Shown here in pieces: positions 10,425-21,572 of a stretch of DNA of 64,000 nucleotides; the first letter of the stretch is position 1, and every line of letters begins with the position of its first letter. The position numbers and the translations under genes were made by a program. The notes below the pieces were generated by a model. The model saw only the letters and a list, made by a program, of their open reading frames with translations, searched no databases and was not told the DNA's origin. Source of the stretch: Pomphorhynchus laevis (lineage: Eukaryota; Acanthocephala; Palaeacanthocephala; Echinorhynchida; Pomphorhynchidae); assembly GCA_012934845.2 (NCBI GenBank), contig WNNJ02000123.1, positions 1-64,000 on the forward strand, written 5' to 3'.

Positions 10425-10491
10425 AAACTATATACGACACAGTTTTAGTATAAACTGTATCGTATATACTAAACTATATACGATACAGTTT
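10425..10491. repeat. 17-bp perfect foldback with a third arm
   Basis: AAACTGTATCGTATATA (10452-10468), a 6-nt loop, then its exact reverse complement (10475-10491). A near-identical third arm (TATATACGACACAGTTT) precedes at about 10430, giving an A'-A-A' arrangement. Confidence 0.8.
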
Positions 10492-10539
10492 ATTTATAAG
10501 AAAGAAATAACAACTATATGCTTTATTTAAATCCGATGC

Positions 10540-11790
10540 TGTGGAGGTCTTCCAAAATTCACTGCCCCTGACCATCTTCGATATCTCCGAGCGCACACAC
10601 ATCGATATCGATTAGCCACCTACTTGGCTGGCTAATGAGTAACAAATCTCAAATGGTGAACCACATGTGCAGTGGGCTAGCGGATCAAGAGGCCGCCATC
10701 CAAATCGGGCTGCAAGTGCATCATGAAACTATCATATCCAAAGTGACAATTAAGAGCATCAATCGGTTTCGTAGATAACCATGTGGAAACGCCCGACATG
10801 GCTGCATGTGCGATACACTATGTCATGCTTGTATTAGGGGCTTGGACACTTTACAATCTAAATCTCCAAATTTCACATTTTGCACCCTTGATATGCATGG
10901 CAATCCGAGCTTGGGTAGTATTTTATTCCTCATCCACCATACCCTTCAATAAAGGTTGACACATGCTGAGAGAATATTGAAGTCTGAGTTAGTGATCATT
11001 ACCGGGATCATCTAAGCGCATACCATCAAGTCTTTTTAGTAGAGTTTAAACAGTAAACAGCTCGGCATCAATTAAGATACTCAACATGCATGGTAAGAGT
11101 TGACCCTGTAATACATCCGTAAGTTTGCCATATGAACCAGTTGAAGATTGGAATGTCCTATGAAGGAAGGTTCACCTGTATTGATAGTCATCTGAGTTCA
11201 ACGCTCTACCTTGCTGCATACAAATTCATAAACAAAAGATTGCTTCCCAATTGCAGTTCCAAGAATCTTTATGCTTTCTGTTAATATATCCAAATGCAAA
11301 TCATCAAGAACTTGCGTATTCATAACCGATTTATTGTGCACTAATATACTACATTTACGCTAATTGACGAGAAATCCAGAGTCGGGACCAACTTCATTTA
11401 ACAATGTTAACACTTGCAAAAGGTCATTAACATTCCCGACACAATTTGCATCATCCGCATACCATCTGTACATAACGTTCGGTACGACGATCTGTAATCT
11501 TATTATCAACGGTGGTGAGGTTCCCGCATATGCGAACATTGCTAGAGGATTACTCTGTGTGAAACCCTCTCAAGAATACATTATGTCATCATCTATACAT
11601 AACAAAGATGAATTCCTATACATATTACACAAGGCAGTCAACATTGATGAGCACACGTTACCAATATTCATAATGGCGAGCTTTCGATTTATACAATTAA
11701 ATGCGTTTGTGGATTCAATCTAAAGGATCCCGAATTCTGTATTCTTCTCATAGGCTCGGGCAATAGAATGCACGTTAGCTTCTACTACTA
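10540..11790 (-). mobile_element. RT plus RLE-like region of a retroelement (decayed)
   Basis: On the minus strand RWYADDANCVG (about 11480-11450) is RT motif C, followed by NEVGPDSGFLVN and, further on, LGTAIGKQSFVYEFVCSKVE. These match the palm and thumb of a metazoan RT family with YADD, GP..G...N and LG..IG blocks. Further downstream LAHCTCG resembles the cysteine block before the RLE-like domain, as in 28904-29584. Frames shift repeatedly. The same family is better preserved at 23184-23846. Confidence 0.55.
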
Positions 11791-12494
11791 TAATATTATT
11801 AATAATATAACATGTAATAGTTTATATTATAATGTTATAGGACTAACATTATCTGCGTCTTTATATGGTGTCAATAAAAATCATTATTCTGGCTATAATA
11901 AACAGGAGTAAACGTATGCGTCACCTGTAAAAAAATTATTTGTATCTTTAACATCTTTATAAAATATGAGTGTAAAAATATTTTATTTTCTTTCTAAACT
12001 TTCAAATTATAAAATATAAAGTCTTATCAAGAATATAAAATCCAATAAGTTATTTTTTAGCTGGTTTATTGACTAAAATAAATAATTTTGTTTTGTAAAG
12101 TAGGTCATATGTTGATCCAGATTATTTGCCAATGATAAGCCTCGGTAATAAAAGACCAGTAGATCAGGTATTTTTATTTTATTCTTAATCTTATAATCCT
12201 GCTACTGTTTGTCATTGATATAACACTATTTACAGAAACGAACAAGCACCATATTTTTAATTATTAAATTGTGCACGTTAAAATTTAGAATAAACTAAAT
12301 TCTAATTTTAAAATTAACTATTTATACATAGCTTATTATAAATACGGAAACTGTATTTTTGAGACGACATTATTTTTCTGCTAATTTTCAAACAAGTTTA
12401 ATGGATTTTTTTTCTTTTTCTTAAGATTATTTTACAATATATAAATTAACCAATCTTTATTTAAATTATTAATCTTTATTTAAACTATAAAGAG
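11791..12494. other. AT-rich spacer, no gene seen
   Basis: No exon, domain or repeat recognised. Confidence 0.45.
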
Positions 12495-12933
12495 AAAAAT
12501 TTTATGGATGGATAATAAACAATATGATTTGTATAAAATAAGGTTCACTAAATAATAAAATTTCATCAGAGGAAATACGTCATTAGCATATATTTGGCCC
12601 GGATGCTATGTTGTGTAGAGAAATAGGGGTCGAAACCTGATAGCATAGCAGTTCCTCCTGATGAGCTATAAACCATATTTTGATACATCGCCTCTTATTT
12701 ATTATACAATTCATAAAAATTGACTTTTATTTGAAATTTAAATTTCGACTTGATATAAATATAAATTGTATAAAATCTTATATAATTATTTATTATTTAT
12801 CTTTATTTATATATTTATATATAAATAAAGATAAATTAGATAAATAAAGATAAATATTTATATATAAATATTTATTTATATATATTTATATTTATCTTTA
12901 TATATAGTATAAAATACGTAGACTCAGTTAGCT
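12495..12933 (+). mobile_element. 5'-truncated Naiad-like PLE copy
   Basis: Starts with the last RT codons (TTTTATGGATGGATAATAAA), then the ~105-bp paired motif (12566-12668) and the AT-rich tail ending at ACGTAGACTCAGTTAGCT. Within the tail an AT-rich ATAAATA/TTTAT repeat (12790-12905) has expanded. Confidence 0.7.
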
Positions 12934-14139
12934 TATTTGTAACGATTATCTGTTGTATAGTAAATTATATTTATAATTTACTTGATTATATTAAAAAAAT
13001 ATTACATGTCATACAAGTATATTACCCTATAAATTTTCATGAGATAACCTTCAACCTTAATTTTCAACTTCTGGATTTCTTTATATGGCAGTCATAAAGA
13101 TACTTATAGACTCCAGCTGAGTCGGAATAAGATTAGTGTACTACGTTTTGATTCTTGAGAAAGAACAAGAATTTGTGGAGGAAAATGTGTGCATTGCTCA
13201 TTAACAGAATATGTAGATTATCATAATGTATTTGGTCCTGCTAGGTTGATAAACAGTGTCTGTAATAACATATCAGTTTATAGTATATCAGTTTATTAAT
13301 AGCATTTAATATTTAAATCTTTTTAAGATATTAAAATTATTTACTGTACAAAATACGTAAACTCAGTTAAATGATTTGATTTATCAAAGATTACTATCAT
13401 TAACGTCTTATTCAGTAAAACGTTATAATTTTTTATTTGATTACGAGATGTCACTGTAGAGGCTATTTAGCGGCGAAAGTAGTGATAAAATATTTTTTTC
13501 GTTGCAGATATAAATAATAGAGTGAATTAATAAATATGTCATTAACATAGATTATATTATGATTTCACTATATTTATATATTTAATTAACTAAACTAAAA
13601 CTGCTTTAAAATAGAGTTCTATATTTATTTTAATTTACTTCAAACATTAATTATTTTAAATTCAAATTTGGACAAAATGTAAAACACTGACGTGTAATTA
13701 GATATAGACTACAAATAATTATAATCTTTAAATATTAAAATATATAATTACAATGTAAAATATATCAAAATGTGTTACTTGCTGTATCAAAATATTAAAA
13801 TATCAAAATTGATTTTTATGATATTACTATATTAGTAATTAAACCTTTTTACAAACATGTGTAATATCTATAAACAAAATATTAATTTCAGAAAATAAGT
13901 GAATTTTGAAATCACAAAAGTTTTTCCATATCTTCAATAATAGAATGGGACTGAAGGCATAACGGACCAGAATATTATATAATAAAAAGGGTTACTTTTT
14001 AGACATTTTTAGATAACAGTATCAATTGAACAATTTGTTCAATAAAATCGAACAATTTAATTGTTTAGTTTATTTAATGGATAGAAACTTATTTCACTCA
14101 CGATGTTAGTAAGATAACTGAGTAATCTAAATGATTGCT
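12934..14139. other. AT-rich spacer, no supported gene
   Basis: No frame or splice-bounded exon stands out. The ACGTAAACTCAGTTAA match at about 13350 is a leftover PLE tail end. Confidence 0.4.
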
Positions 14140-14665
14140 AACTGAGTCTAAGTTATAAATTAAAAATAGCGCTGAACAAATATAATAAATAATTAAAAAT
14201 TAATAAATATTTATAAATAATTAATAATTTTTAAAGAATTTTAAATAATTTATATCAACTTAAAATAAAAAAATTGAAATTTAAAATAAAAATCGTTTTT
14301 TATTAATTGACTAATAAATAACAGACGACGTATTAGAATAAGAATTAGAGCTTATCAGGAGGAACTGCTATGCTATCATGTTTCGGCCATTATTAATAGA
14401 CCCAACATAGCATCGGGGTCAAATACATGCTATGAATTGCCTATTTTACTAATATAGAACGGATATATAACGTATTTAACATAATAATATAATAAATATA
14501 ATAAATAAGATAATAAATAATTAAAAATTAATAAATATTTATAAATAATTAATAATTTTTATAAAATTTTTAATAATTTATATCAACTTAAAATTAAAAA
14601 TTGAAATTTAAAATAAAAGTCGTTAATTGACTAATAAATATCAGACGATGTATTCGAATAAGCCG
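14140..14665 (-). mobile_element. Two stacked Naiad-like PLE 3' tails
   Basis: On the minus strand, a tail-only fragment (14665-14461) is followed by a diverged copy with the paired motif (14440-14347) and its AT-rich tail to 14140. The motif keeps GGCCGAAAC and GATAGCATAGCAGTTCCTCC but has lost the outer 5' strand. Confidence 0.65.
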
Positions 14666-15087
14666 AAACATATCTTACATGTTTAATCAAATATGCTTGA
14701 TAACAACGGTCCAGAATTCCATTGGAATGCGACAATATGTTGAAAACTGCTGTTTTGAGTAGCAGTTTTCTAAATGCTATTTTCAAAAGTTACACAGGCA
14801 GCCGAAACCTCATCGCGATGGCTTATCAAGCACTGCTGGTCATCTATGACATCTAGTAGTGACGAATAATACGCTGATCGTTAAGTACCAGCTTTGTTTA
14901 ATTGCAGTTTGGTGAAAGTTTAAACATTTGAGGATCTTCAAAAGGAAACAATTCAAGCAAAATAGACATTTCGAAAGGTAAAACGTTAATTTCTTATACA
15001 ATTCCTGATGTTAATTTTCTGTTGTTAATTACCCGGTGAGGAGGTACTCCCCCAATCCCTAAACTTAAAAACCTTATTGTTATCTCA

Positions 15088-15705
15088 ATGTCACAACCTC
15101 TGGAAAGACACAATTTACTCAATCTCTTTTTAAGACCATTTATTGCTAAGTGTGCCAACCAAATCCTGTTCAATTCGGTCAATTTTCATGAATCGGAAAT
15201 ACAAATGTCCTTCGTAACCTCTGATATTGCGAAGAATTATGAGATCTTCTTCGATTCGAATCTGAAACATCTAGGTTCGATTCACTTTAGACCTATTCTG
15301 GCATCTGTTAAAGTGAACAGTCTCCCTCCGCATCTAGAGGAAAATGATATTGAAGTTCTGAAAACAGTTTACAAAATTTCAAACTTCCGGTCTATTATAG
15401 GGAAAAGTGGATTTCCACTTCCTGTAGGTTTCTGTTCATCTTCTATCGAGCATGCCGAAAATCTTGCTAAATCGTCATATAATCCCTTTTTAGGGTACAA
15501 CTTATGCTTTACTGTTATGCGTGCAGAGGATCTTACCTACCCCCACTGTAACACATACCATAAGTTGGGGCACTGGACCTCAAACTGCTCCAGATCAAAT
15601 ACCTGCGGAGTCTGTAGTCTCCCATCATGCAAAAGTATTGGTTCCGGGAAGAAGTGCGTTTCACCCGCCCTATGCTCAAACTGTGGTGGGAGCCATCCTG
15701 CATAG
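15088..15705 (+). CDS. LINE ORF1 nucleic-acid-binding protein with CCHC knuckles (partial)
   Basis: A 205-codon frame with its zinc-binding part at the end: CNTYHKLGHWTSNC (about residues 153-166) is a CX3CX..HX4C-like knuckle with one Cys replaced, followed by CGVCSLPSC and CSNCGGSHPA, typical of gag-like ORF1 proteins of I, R1 and jockey elements. Such proteins coat the element RNA in the ribonucleoprotein. Upstream blocks such as SGFPLPVGFCSSS recur in the copy at 28110-28457 and confirm the family. The frame shifts after 15705 and continues in other phases to about 16120. The true start may lie slightly upstream of 15088. Confidence 0.65.
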   Translation: MSQPLERHNLLNLFLRPFIAKCANQILFNSVNFHESEIQMSFVTSDIAKNYEIFFDSNLKHLGSIHFRPILASVKVNSLPPHLEENDIEVLKTVYKISNFRSIIGKSGFPLPVGFCSSSIEHAENLAKSSYNPFLGYNLCFTVMRAEDLTYPHCNTYHKLGHWTSNCSRSNTCGVCSLPSCKSIGSGKKCVSPALCSNCGGSHPA

Positions 15706-16154
15706 TCTCGTAAATGTGCATGCTTTAAAGATTACCGAAACAACTTCTCCAGGTCTGCTGTAGTCAATAAACCTGAATCAACTTATTCTGGCGCGCCTTC
15801 AAAGATGACAGACAAGGACATCCTGAGTGCTATGGTCGTTAAGATACATTCTGCCATCAAAAATGTGAAAAATATGGTCTCCGCTTTGGTCTCTGTATTT
15901 TATTCAAGACCGAGAGTTTCCATTCAGCATGCTTTACCTAGCTCAAAAAAGAGCGGGCCTAGGCTCACGTCGTTCCCCACCCATTAAGAATGAGAAGCTC
16001 CTGAAGAAGAAAGACGAGTCGGCTTCACGGGGTAATGAAGACAATGCTCGTGGGCAAGTGCTGCCCGAGGACGGAGTTGGTGGCGGGCAAAGCAACCTTC
16101 TCACCCCTACCTCTGTCTAGGGATGAGGCAATCCCACCCAGCTGACCAAACACA

Positions 16155-16394
16155 ATGAAGAGTACTCGTGAGCCTTTTTCACGGAATATTCTTCAGTGGA
16201 ATTCGGGAGGAGCTTCTGCCCTTAGACTTATATCTGGTAGAAATGCAGATGTTATAGTCCTTCAGGAGACGCGGTCTATCCGTCTCCCCCAGGACATTAC
16301 TCGATTCATCCCTAAGCACATTTGTTCCCACTATACTCCGTACATAACCCCGCCTCACTCCTCTTCATCTCAATGGATTCTTGACCTTAGTTAA
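16155..16394 (+). pseudogene. LINE ORF2 endonuclease (APE-type) N-terminal piece
   Basis: Reads NILQWNSGGASALRL then ADVIVLQETRS, the opening of an apurinic-like endonuclease: Asn in QWN and the metal-binding Glu in LQET are both present. The frame breaks soon after, and later endonuclease blocks appear only as scraps (for example a GDFND-like block near 16580). This domain would nick target DNA in the live element. Confidence 0.65.
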
Positions 16395-16647
16395 ATACTC
16401 CTTAAGATCGTCCCTTCTACTCAACTATTCTTTGTCCAGCCCTTTCTTGTTTAGTAGTTTCACTGTGTAAGAACGGTAAACGCCTTAGTCTAGCCAATGT
16501 CCACATCCGTCTAGGGGAGATTCACAAGAACCGTGACTTCTGGATAGGATTATTGATAACGGCTATGACATTGTACTTGGGGATTTCAACGACAGAACTG
16601 GTCGTTGGATTAATGCAGCACTCCGCAGAGCCAGAAACAGTTATCTT

Positions 16648-18357
16648 ATGAACAAACCACCATCCCTCACCTTTCATTGTACATCAACGAATTCACTCCT
16701 CGACTTATTACTACTCCATGAGAGGTGGATGTTGAAAACCTACTGTACGGAGCAGTCGCGACAACATTTGTCCACCTCTCATGACTTGATTCGCTGGCGG
16801 ATAGAGGAGGATACGCTGCTTAGAAAGAGATTCCACTTTGAACATATTAGAGTGGCTTTCTTTCAGGCAGCTATCCAACGCTTCCCCCGAATTGGTAATG
16901 AAAGTCTAACCGAATTTAATTCCTACCTCCCTTCGCAAGCTACCGCGATGCTTTCGACAACATATAAAGGTCGTGTTTACAGTCTCAACCCTACAAAACT
17001 CAAGACCTTAGCGTATATACTTCATCTTCCCAATCTCTCTGCTTCTGCCAGGCAAGTTCTCTCGAAAGAATATTGGAGCACTAGATATAGGTTCTAACTG
17101 GGTAAGGATAAGGCTATCATTGCTTCCCTTAATTCAGCCCAGTCTTCCTTCTGGAAAATATTCAAGGAGGAGAAGTTCGTTTGTATGATGGATAGGGCAT
17201 TGGGTTGGATTGGTAATATAGGTATTGATAAAGTTTTGGGGGAGTCACTATCCCTATATAATTATGGAGCCACCCAATCACCTCAGCCAATCCCGCCTTG
17301 GAAATACTTCAGAAGTAGGGATTTATCTGTCGCAGATATCCTTAACTCTTGGGAGCCTCTTCCGGGCACCTTAAAATCCGTCGCTCCACAATCTTCTCGT
17401 GTCTGTCAGCTTTTGACAGTCGATCAAAGAATAGAAGTGGCCGTAACAATGCTATACGCCGCCTCATCTGATGTGGCCGGCATTAACATAGTAGACATAT
17501 ATTTCTACCTAAGAAAAATCCGGTCTCATGTCCTAAAGACCTGCGGCCCATATCGATTCAAAATTCCCTCGTATCAATCTACAAAAAAGCGCTTGGCGTA
17601 GAATCCGCGATCATTAAATTAGGCGAAATTTAATCCCACCAAGTTTCTATTAATTCGTCAAAAGTCGCTCGGTTTATTCAGCTGTAGGTGAAGTGCATCA
17701 GTTATGTCGAGATAATAGTCATTAACATGCTGTGGTTGTTTTCCGTGATTTTTCTGCTCCATTTAACTGCATCTCCATTCCCTTTGTTATCTTTTCTCTC
17801 GGGTCCCTCGGGTTGACTGCGAGAAATGTTAACGGGGTTGAGATACTGCTGTACAGCAAGCGATTATATTATGAAGACGATCATCATGCGCGTCAGTTCT
17901 ACCCTATTACGGATGTGCCTCAAGGATCACGTCTTTTTCCAATCTTATATCTTTCTGCTTTATTGAGTTTTTTAAAATATTTAAACGCAAACAAGGTCTA
18001 GTGGTATACGTTGATGATACCACAGCCCTGTTCTCTGGACGCAGGTGCAAACACGTAGTCTCAGACATCACCCGTTTCTTTTTAATCCGGTCCAATCTTA
18101 TTTTAAACTCCGCCAAATCGCAGGTGGTCGTATTTCATGGCACCCCTGCAACAAAGCAAAAGCTCAAGAGATTAGCACTCTCTGTTCTCTCCTCCATTTT
18201 TGCCCATGAACCACTCCTTGTCTTTACGAGTCGAGTAAAATACGTGGGGTTTACCGTTACAGTGAACTGGTCGGCAAAAGCTGACATGGATAGACTCAAA
18301 CATATCCTGAAGAAAGCTAGGTGGGCTCTGAAACGGGCTCAGCACATGTCATTATAA
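16648..18357 (+). pseudogene. LINE ORF2 linker and reverse transcriptase, in pieces
   Basis: Four frames follow each other: 16648-17097 and 17185-17601 (linker and RT start), 17732-18001 with VVFRDFSAPFN (motif A, second acidic residue replaced by Pro/Asn context) and DVPQGSRLFPILY (motif B), and 18001-18357 with VYVDDTTALFSGR (motif C). Changes of frame and lost segments between them rule out activity. The minus-strand copy at 53552-53989 has cleaner motifs (RDLSAEFN, GVPQGSPLS, VYADDTIAL). Confidence 0.7.
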
Positions 18358-19004
18358 GGGAGAACCCAGGTGCGCCTCTGGGGCACTTAGGCTATCTCGG
18401 GATTAGTATTCTTTTCGAGAGAACGTCCCCCAGAGCAAAGGCTAAGGTTTCTGAAACTCCTTGTCTCTCGTTTACCTAGCATAGTCCGCCCCGATTGGAC
18501 TGTTCGGGAGGGGGTGATAGACCCCGCGTGGTTCAGTCGAAGAGCGGCGTGTTGGCTTGGCTGGAGGGCTCAGATCCCACTAGACCTGAGGCCGTGAGTC
18601 ATGTAAGAAGATTAAGCAGTGTCCTTATATCGATTCGTTTTCTTCTTGTTTCTGTATCTTTTCTGCTTCTCTGTTTCTGACGATGAACCCTTTGTAGTTT
18701 TTATTTAAGAAAACCATTATTATGTTAAGTACCGACAGTAAAGTACCGTCAGCAGCTTTCAATTAATTTTTATATTTCAATAAATTAAATCAGCTAACTG
18801 AGTCTACGTATTTAATATAATTATAAACTAAACAAAACATAATAATGCTAAATCAAAAAGTAATAATTAAATAATAAAATTAATAATTGTTTTTAGATTT
18901 TCTATAATTTAAATCAAGTTAAAATAAAAAATTGAAATTTAAAATAAACGTCATTTTTATGAATTGACTAATAAATAACAAACATTGTATCAGAAAAAGA
19001 ATTA

Positions 19005-19108
19005 GAGGTCATCAGGAAGAACTGCTATGCTATCAGGTTTCGGCCCCTAACTCCTCTACCCAACATAGCAGCGGGGCCAAATACATGCTAATGATGTATT
19101 TCCTCTGA
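19005..19108 (-). ncRNA. Conserved paired motif in PLE 3' UTR (candidate structured RNA)
   Basis: Sense (minus) order: outer strand GAGGAA, hairpin ATACAT/ATGTAT, GGCCCC, CTGCTATG, spacer, GGGGCC, GAAAC, CATAGCAG, outer strand. GGCCCC/GGGGCC and CTGCTATG/CATAGCAG cross, giving a possible pseudoknot. GGCCGAAACCTGATAG and GCATAGCAGTTCCTCC are the best kept parts among copies. Other copies: 2853-2751 (-), 3757-3655 (-), 12566-12668 (+), 14440-14347 (-), 31810-31912 (+), 43242-43346 (+), 45455-45540 (+, weak), 48197-48290 (+), 48514-48580 (+, partial). It lies 38 bases after the RT stop. Function unknown; PLEs are known to carry hammerhead ribozymes, but I could not fit that core. Confidence 0.6.
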
Positions 19109-19145
19109 AATAACTATCTAGTATCTTATTCTAATACAAAGTATA

Positions 19146-19832
19146 TTATTTATTATCCATCCATAAAAATTTGCCACTTAAGAGTTTAAATTTATTCTTT
19201 ATATTATTGTGTTGATTTATATATTTTACTATTTTCTGCTTGATGTTATTTTTATAGTAACCTAGTTTAAAATATGTATCTATTAAATTATTTAAATGAT
19301 TTTGAAGAAAGCCAATATCATTACATATTGTTGCAATTCTTAAAATTTCATTATTTAATGTATTATATTTTATATTATATGGTATGCATGAATGCTCATG
19401 CAAAAATATGTTTCTTGTAAATTTAAATATGTCATCTTTACGATATAAATTAATAGTAGTTTTAGTTAATGTTAATTTAATGTTCATATCTAGATATACA
19501 CCTTCTTTATCATTAATATTGGTTTTGTTAAGAATAAGGCTTTCTGGATAAATTTGTTCACTAATTGAATAAAAATTATTAGAATTAAATACACATATAT
19601 CATCAATGTATCGAAACATATATTTCATATATTTATATTGTTTAGATTTAATTTTTACACAGTTATGAACAAATTCATATTCTATAAAGCTTAAAAACAA
19701 GTCAGCTATAATTAGGCTACTATTACCACCCATTGGAACACCTTTTACTTGTCTAAATATAGATGTCCCTACTTTTAAATAATTTTGATTTATCAAAATA
19801 TTTAAGGATTCTATTAATTCAATTTTATCCAT
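19146..19832 (-). CDS. Naiad-like PLE RT, catalytic core and thumb (228 codons from first Met)
   Basis: Contains RQVKGVPMGGNSSLIIADLF (RT motif B in PLE style), YMFRYIDDICVFN (motif C with the catalytic Asp pair, Y-I-D-D) and YLDMNIKL (motif D/E region). The C-terminus FLWMDNK is repeated in many truncated copies. The frame is open upstream of the first Met to about 20095 and includes TYDFSTLYTNL, the PLE motif A. Catalytic residues look intact; the element is broken elsewhere. Confidence 0.8.
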   Translation of the reverse strand: MDKIELIESLNILINQNYLKVGTSIFRQVKGVPMGGNSSLIIADLFLSFIEYEFVHNCVKIKSKQYKYMKYMFRYIDDICVFNSNNFYSISEQIYPESLILNKTNINDKEGVYLDMNIKLTLTKTTINLYRKDDIFKFTRNIFLHEHSCIPYNIKYNTLNNEILRIATICNDIGFLQNHLNNLIDTYFKLGYYKNNIKQKIVKYINQHNNIKNKFKLLSGKFLWMDNK

Positions 19833-20134
19833 ATATTTATATTTATTTGATGGTTTAATTTTTGTTAGATAGGCGTTATAATTATTATAACATATATGTA
19901 TATCTTTATCCGAATATAAGATTAATTTTTCAAACGCTTCTTTAATATCTGCTAAATCTAGATTTGTATAAAGCGTACTAAAATCGTATGTATTTATATT
20001 TTGAAAATTTATTCCTTTTGTCTGTTCTAAAAATTCTTTTGTAGAATTAATACTGAAATAGTGTTTTATACCAGTATTAATTTCGATTACCTTACAATAA
20101 TTTTTTGAAGTGTGCTTTAATTACTTTAAGTATT

Positions 20135-21313
20135 TTATTCATATAGACAGAAAGTTGGTTTTAATGTACATTTAAACGCACTACATATGGACCTAGGTTT
20201 TATTGGATTTTTATGTAATTTTGGATTCCAATATAATATAGGTATAGTTTTATTATCTAATTCAACCTTTATACCCTTTTTATCCATTATAGAACAGTGA
20301 CTTGTAATAATTGTTTCTAAACTCAACTCACTACGTTCATATGTTGGATTTACATTTAAATCATTAGAATTAACCTCTTTCATTAGTATATCATAATAAA
20401 GCTTTTTGCATATGAAGACAAAGTTATTACTAGCTTTATCAATAGTTGTTATTATATAGTTATCCTTTAATTTAGTAAGTTCTTTATACATATCTTTATT
20501 AATTTTATCTTTCCTTTTATAATTGTTTGTTATTTTCATTTTATTTTTAATTTTATCAAATATATAATCTTTCCAAATTTTTATCTTAGATATATTCGAG
20601 CTTTCACTATTAATCAGCTTACTAAAGTAATCATTTAAGTTATTATATAACGAACTGTATATTTTATTTTTGTCGTTGTTGTTATTTAATCTATATTTAT
20701 ACCCTTTCGATAGCAGCTTTCTTAATTCACAATTTTCAATTAATTCTAGATTATGGGTACATATATGTTCATTTATTTTATCAAAACTAAGACTTTTACA
20801 ATTGCATTCTGTTTCCATTATGTTTCTAATATTATCGTTACATATTGATTTTAATTCTTTATTATAATTACAAATTTTTCGTCCTAATGGTGGTAGGAGT
20901 TTATACCTTATTTTAGGAATATATTTACTTAAATCTGACCCTATTATTTCTTTACTTTTAGAATTATTTAAAAGTCCGGCTATATTTATGTTATCTATAC
21001 ATTTATTAATGAAGTTTATGGTTAATGTATATTTTCTATTGTTATTATTTACATTTATTGTACGATTATAGTATTTTGTATTACAATAACTGTCTATTAT
21101 ACAACTTAGCCTATCATAGTCGTTAATTAATTTTTGATTTATTGAACATATGATATCTTTAGAAAAACTTCTTATATTTACATAAAGATCCTTTAGCTCA
21201 TTATCTCTTAAAAGTTGTTTTAATATTTCTAATTGTTCATTTATATACATATATTTTTTAATATTTTTAACTCTATTTTTCCTATTCCTTTTATCACCAT
21301 TACTTCCATTCAT
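20135..21313 (-). CDS. Naiad-like PLE RT, N-terminal half (392 codons)
   Basis: An ATG-initiated frame, very rich in Asn, Lys and Ile. Late blocks fit the PLE RT fingers: NYIITTIDKASNNFVFICKK (about residues 285-305, the usual 'DKG..' region) and ILYWNPKLHKNPIKPRSI (about 360-377, family pattern Y..PK.HK.P...RPI). It ends by a frame change just after the CTLKP block. It precedes the catalytic core, which is in another phase downstream. Confidence 0.7.
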   Translation of the reverse strand: MNGSNGDKRNRKNRVKNIKKYMYINEQLEILKQLLRDNELKDLYVNIRSFSKDIICSINQKLINDYDRLSCIIDSYCNTKYYNRTINVNNNNRKYTLTINFINKCIDNINIAGLLNNSKSKEIIGSDLSKYIPKIRYKLLPPLGRKICNYNKELKSICNDNIRNIMETECNCKSLSFDKINEHICTHNLELIENCELRKLLSKGYKYRLNNNNDKNKIYSSLYNNLNDYFSKLINSESSNISKIKIWKDYIFDKIKNKMKITNNYKRKDKINKDMYKELTKLKDNYIITTIDKASNNFVFICKKLYYDILMKEVNSNDLNVNPTYERSELSLETIITSHCSIMDKKGIKVELDNKTIPILYWNPKLHKNPIKPRSICSAFKCTLKPTFCLYE

Positions 21314-21377
21314 TCATAATATAATTATATAATTATATAATTATATAATCATAAAATTATATATGTGTTGCCTAAAC

Positions 21378-21572
21378 CTAGTTTTTAACATTTGATATGT
21401 TTTTCCAATATATTGCAATCCACATGTGCATTGTTATAAGATACACTACACCTGCGGTATTGCAGTTACAATTATTATTAATATTTAATGAAAAACATTT
21501 GTTTGTCGTATTACTTACAATACAATTATTATTGTATATAACATCACAAACATCACAATATATGAAATGCAT
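21378..21572 (-). pseudogene. N-terminal GIY-YIG nuclease of the Naiad-like PLE
   Basis: CNCNTAGVVYLIT carries the GIY position (GVVYLI); in the overlapping frame CTCGLQYIGKTYQML carries YIG (QYIGKT) and is followed by Arg and His as in active GIY-YIG folds. Upstream Cys pairs (CDVCD, CNC) suggest the zinc-binding segment reported for this clade. One frame change lies between GIY and YIG. The domain ends about 65 bases before the RT frame opens at 21313. Confidence 0.7.

Larger units (their letters stand above)
14680..18700 (+). mobile_element. I/jockey-superfamily LINE, near full length, decayed
   Basis: A two-ORF non-LTR retrotransposon: probable 5' UTR (14680-15000), ORF1 with zinc knuckles (15088-15705), and ORF2 with an APE-type endonuclease start (16155-16394) and an RT ending near 18357, with the rest to about 18700. 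ORF2 is spread over several frames with gaps. The same family gives 28010-28457 (ORF1 piece) and 53040-55290 (ORF2, minus strand). The 3' end abuts a PLE at 18721. GC is well above the surroundings, which marks it out from host DNA. Confidence 0.75.

Noticed and set aside
19005-19108. Hammerhead ribozyme in the PLE 3' UTR
   Set aside because: CTGATGA and GAAA are both present, but no arrangement gives proper stems I-III, and CTGATGA is changed to AAATGA in well-kept copies (43340, 2756).
19005-19108. HDV-type ribozyme
   Set aside because: Helix order fits, but the 12 bases between GGGGCC and CATAGCAG leave no room for P4 and no clear catalytic C in the joining strand.
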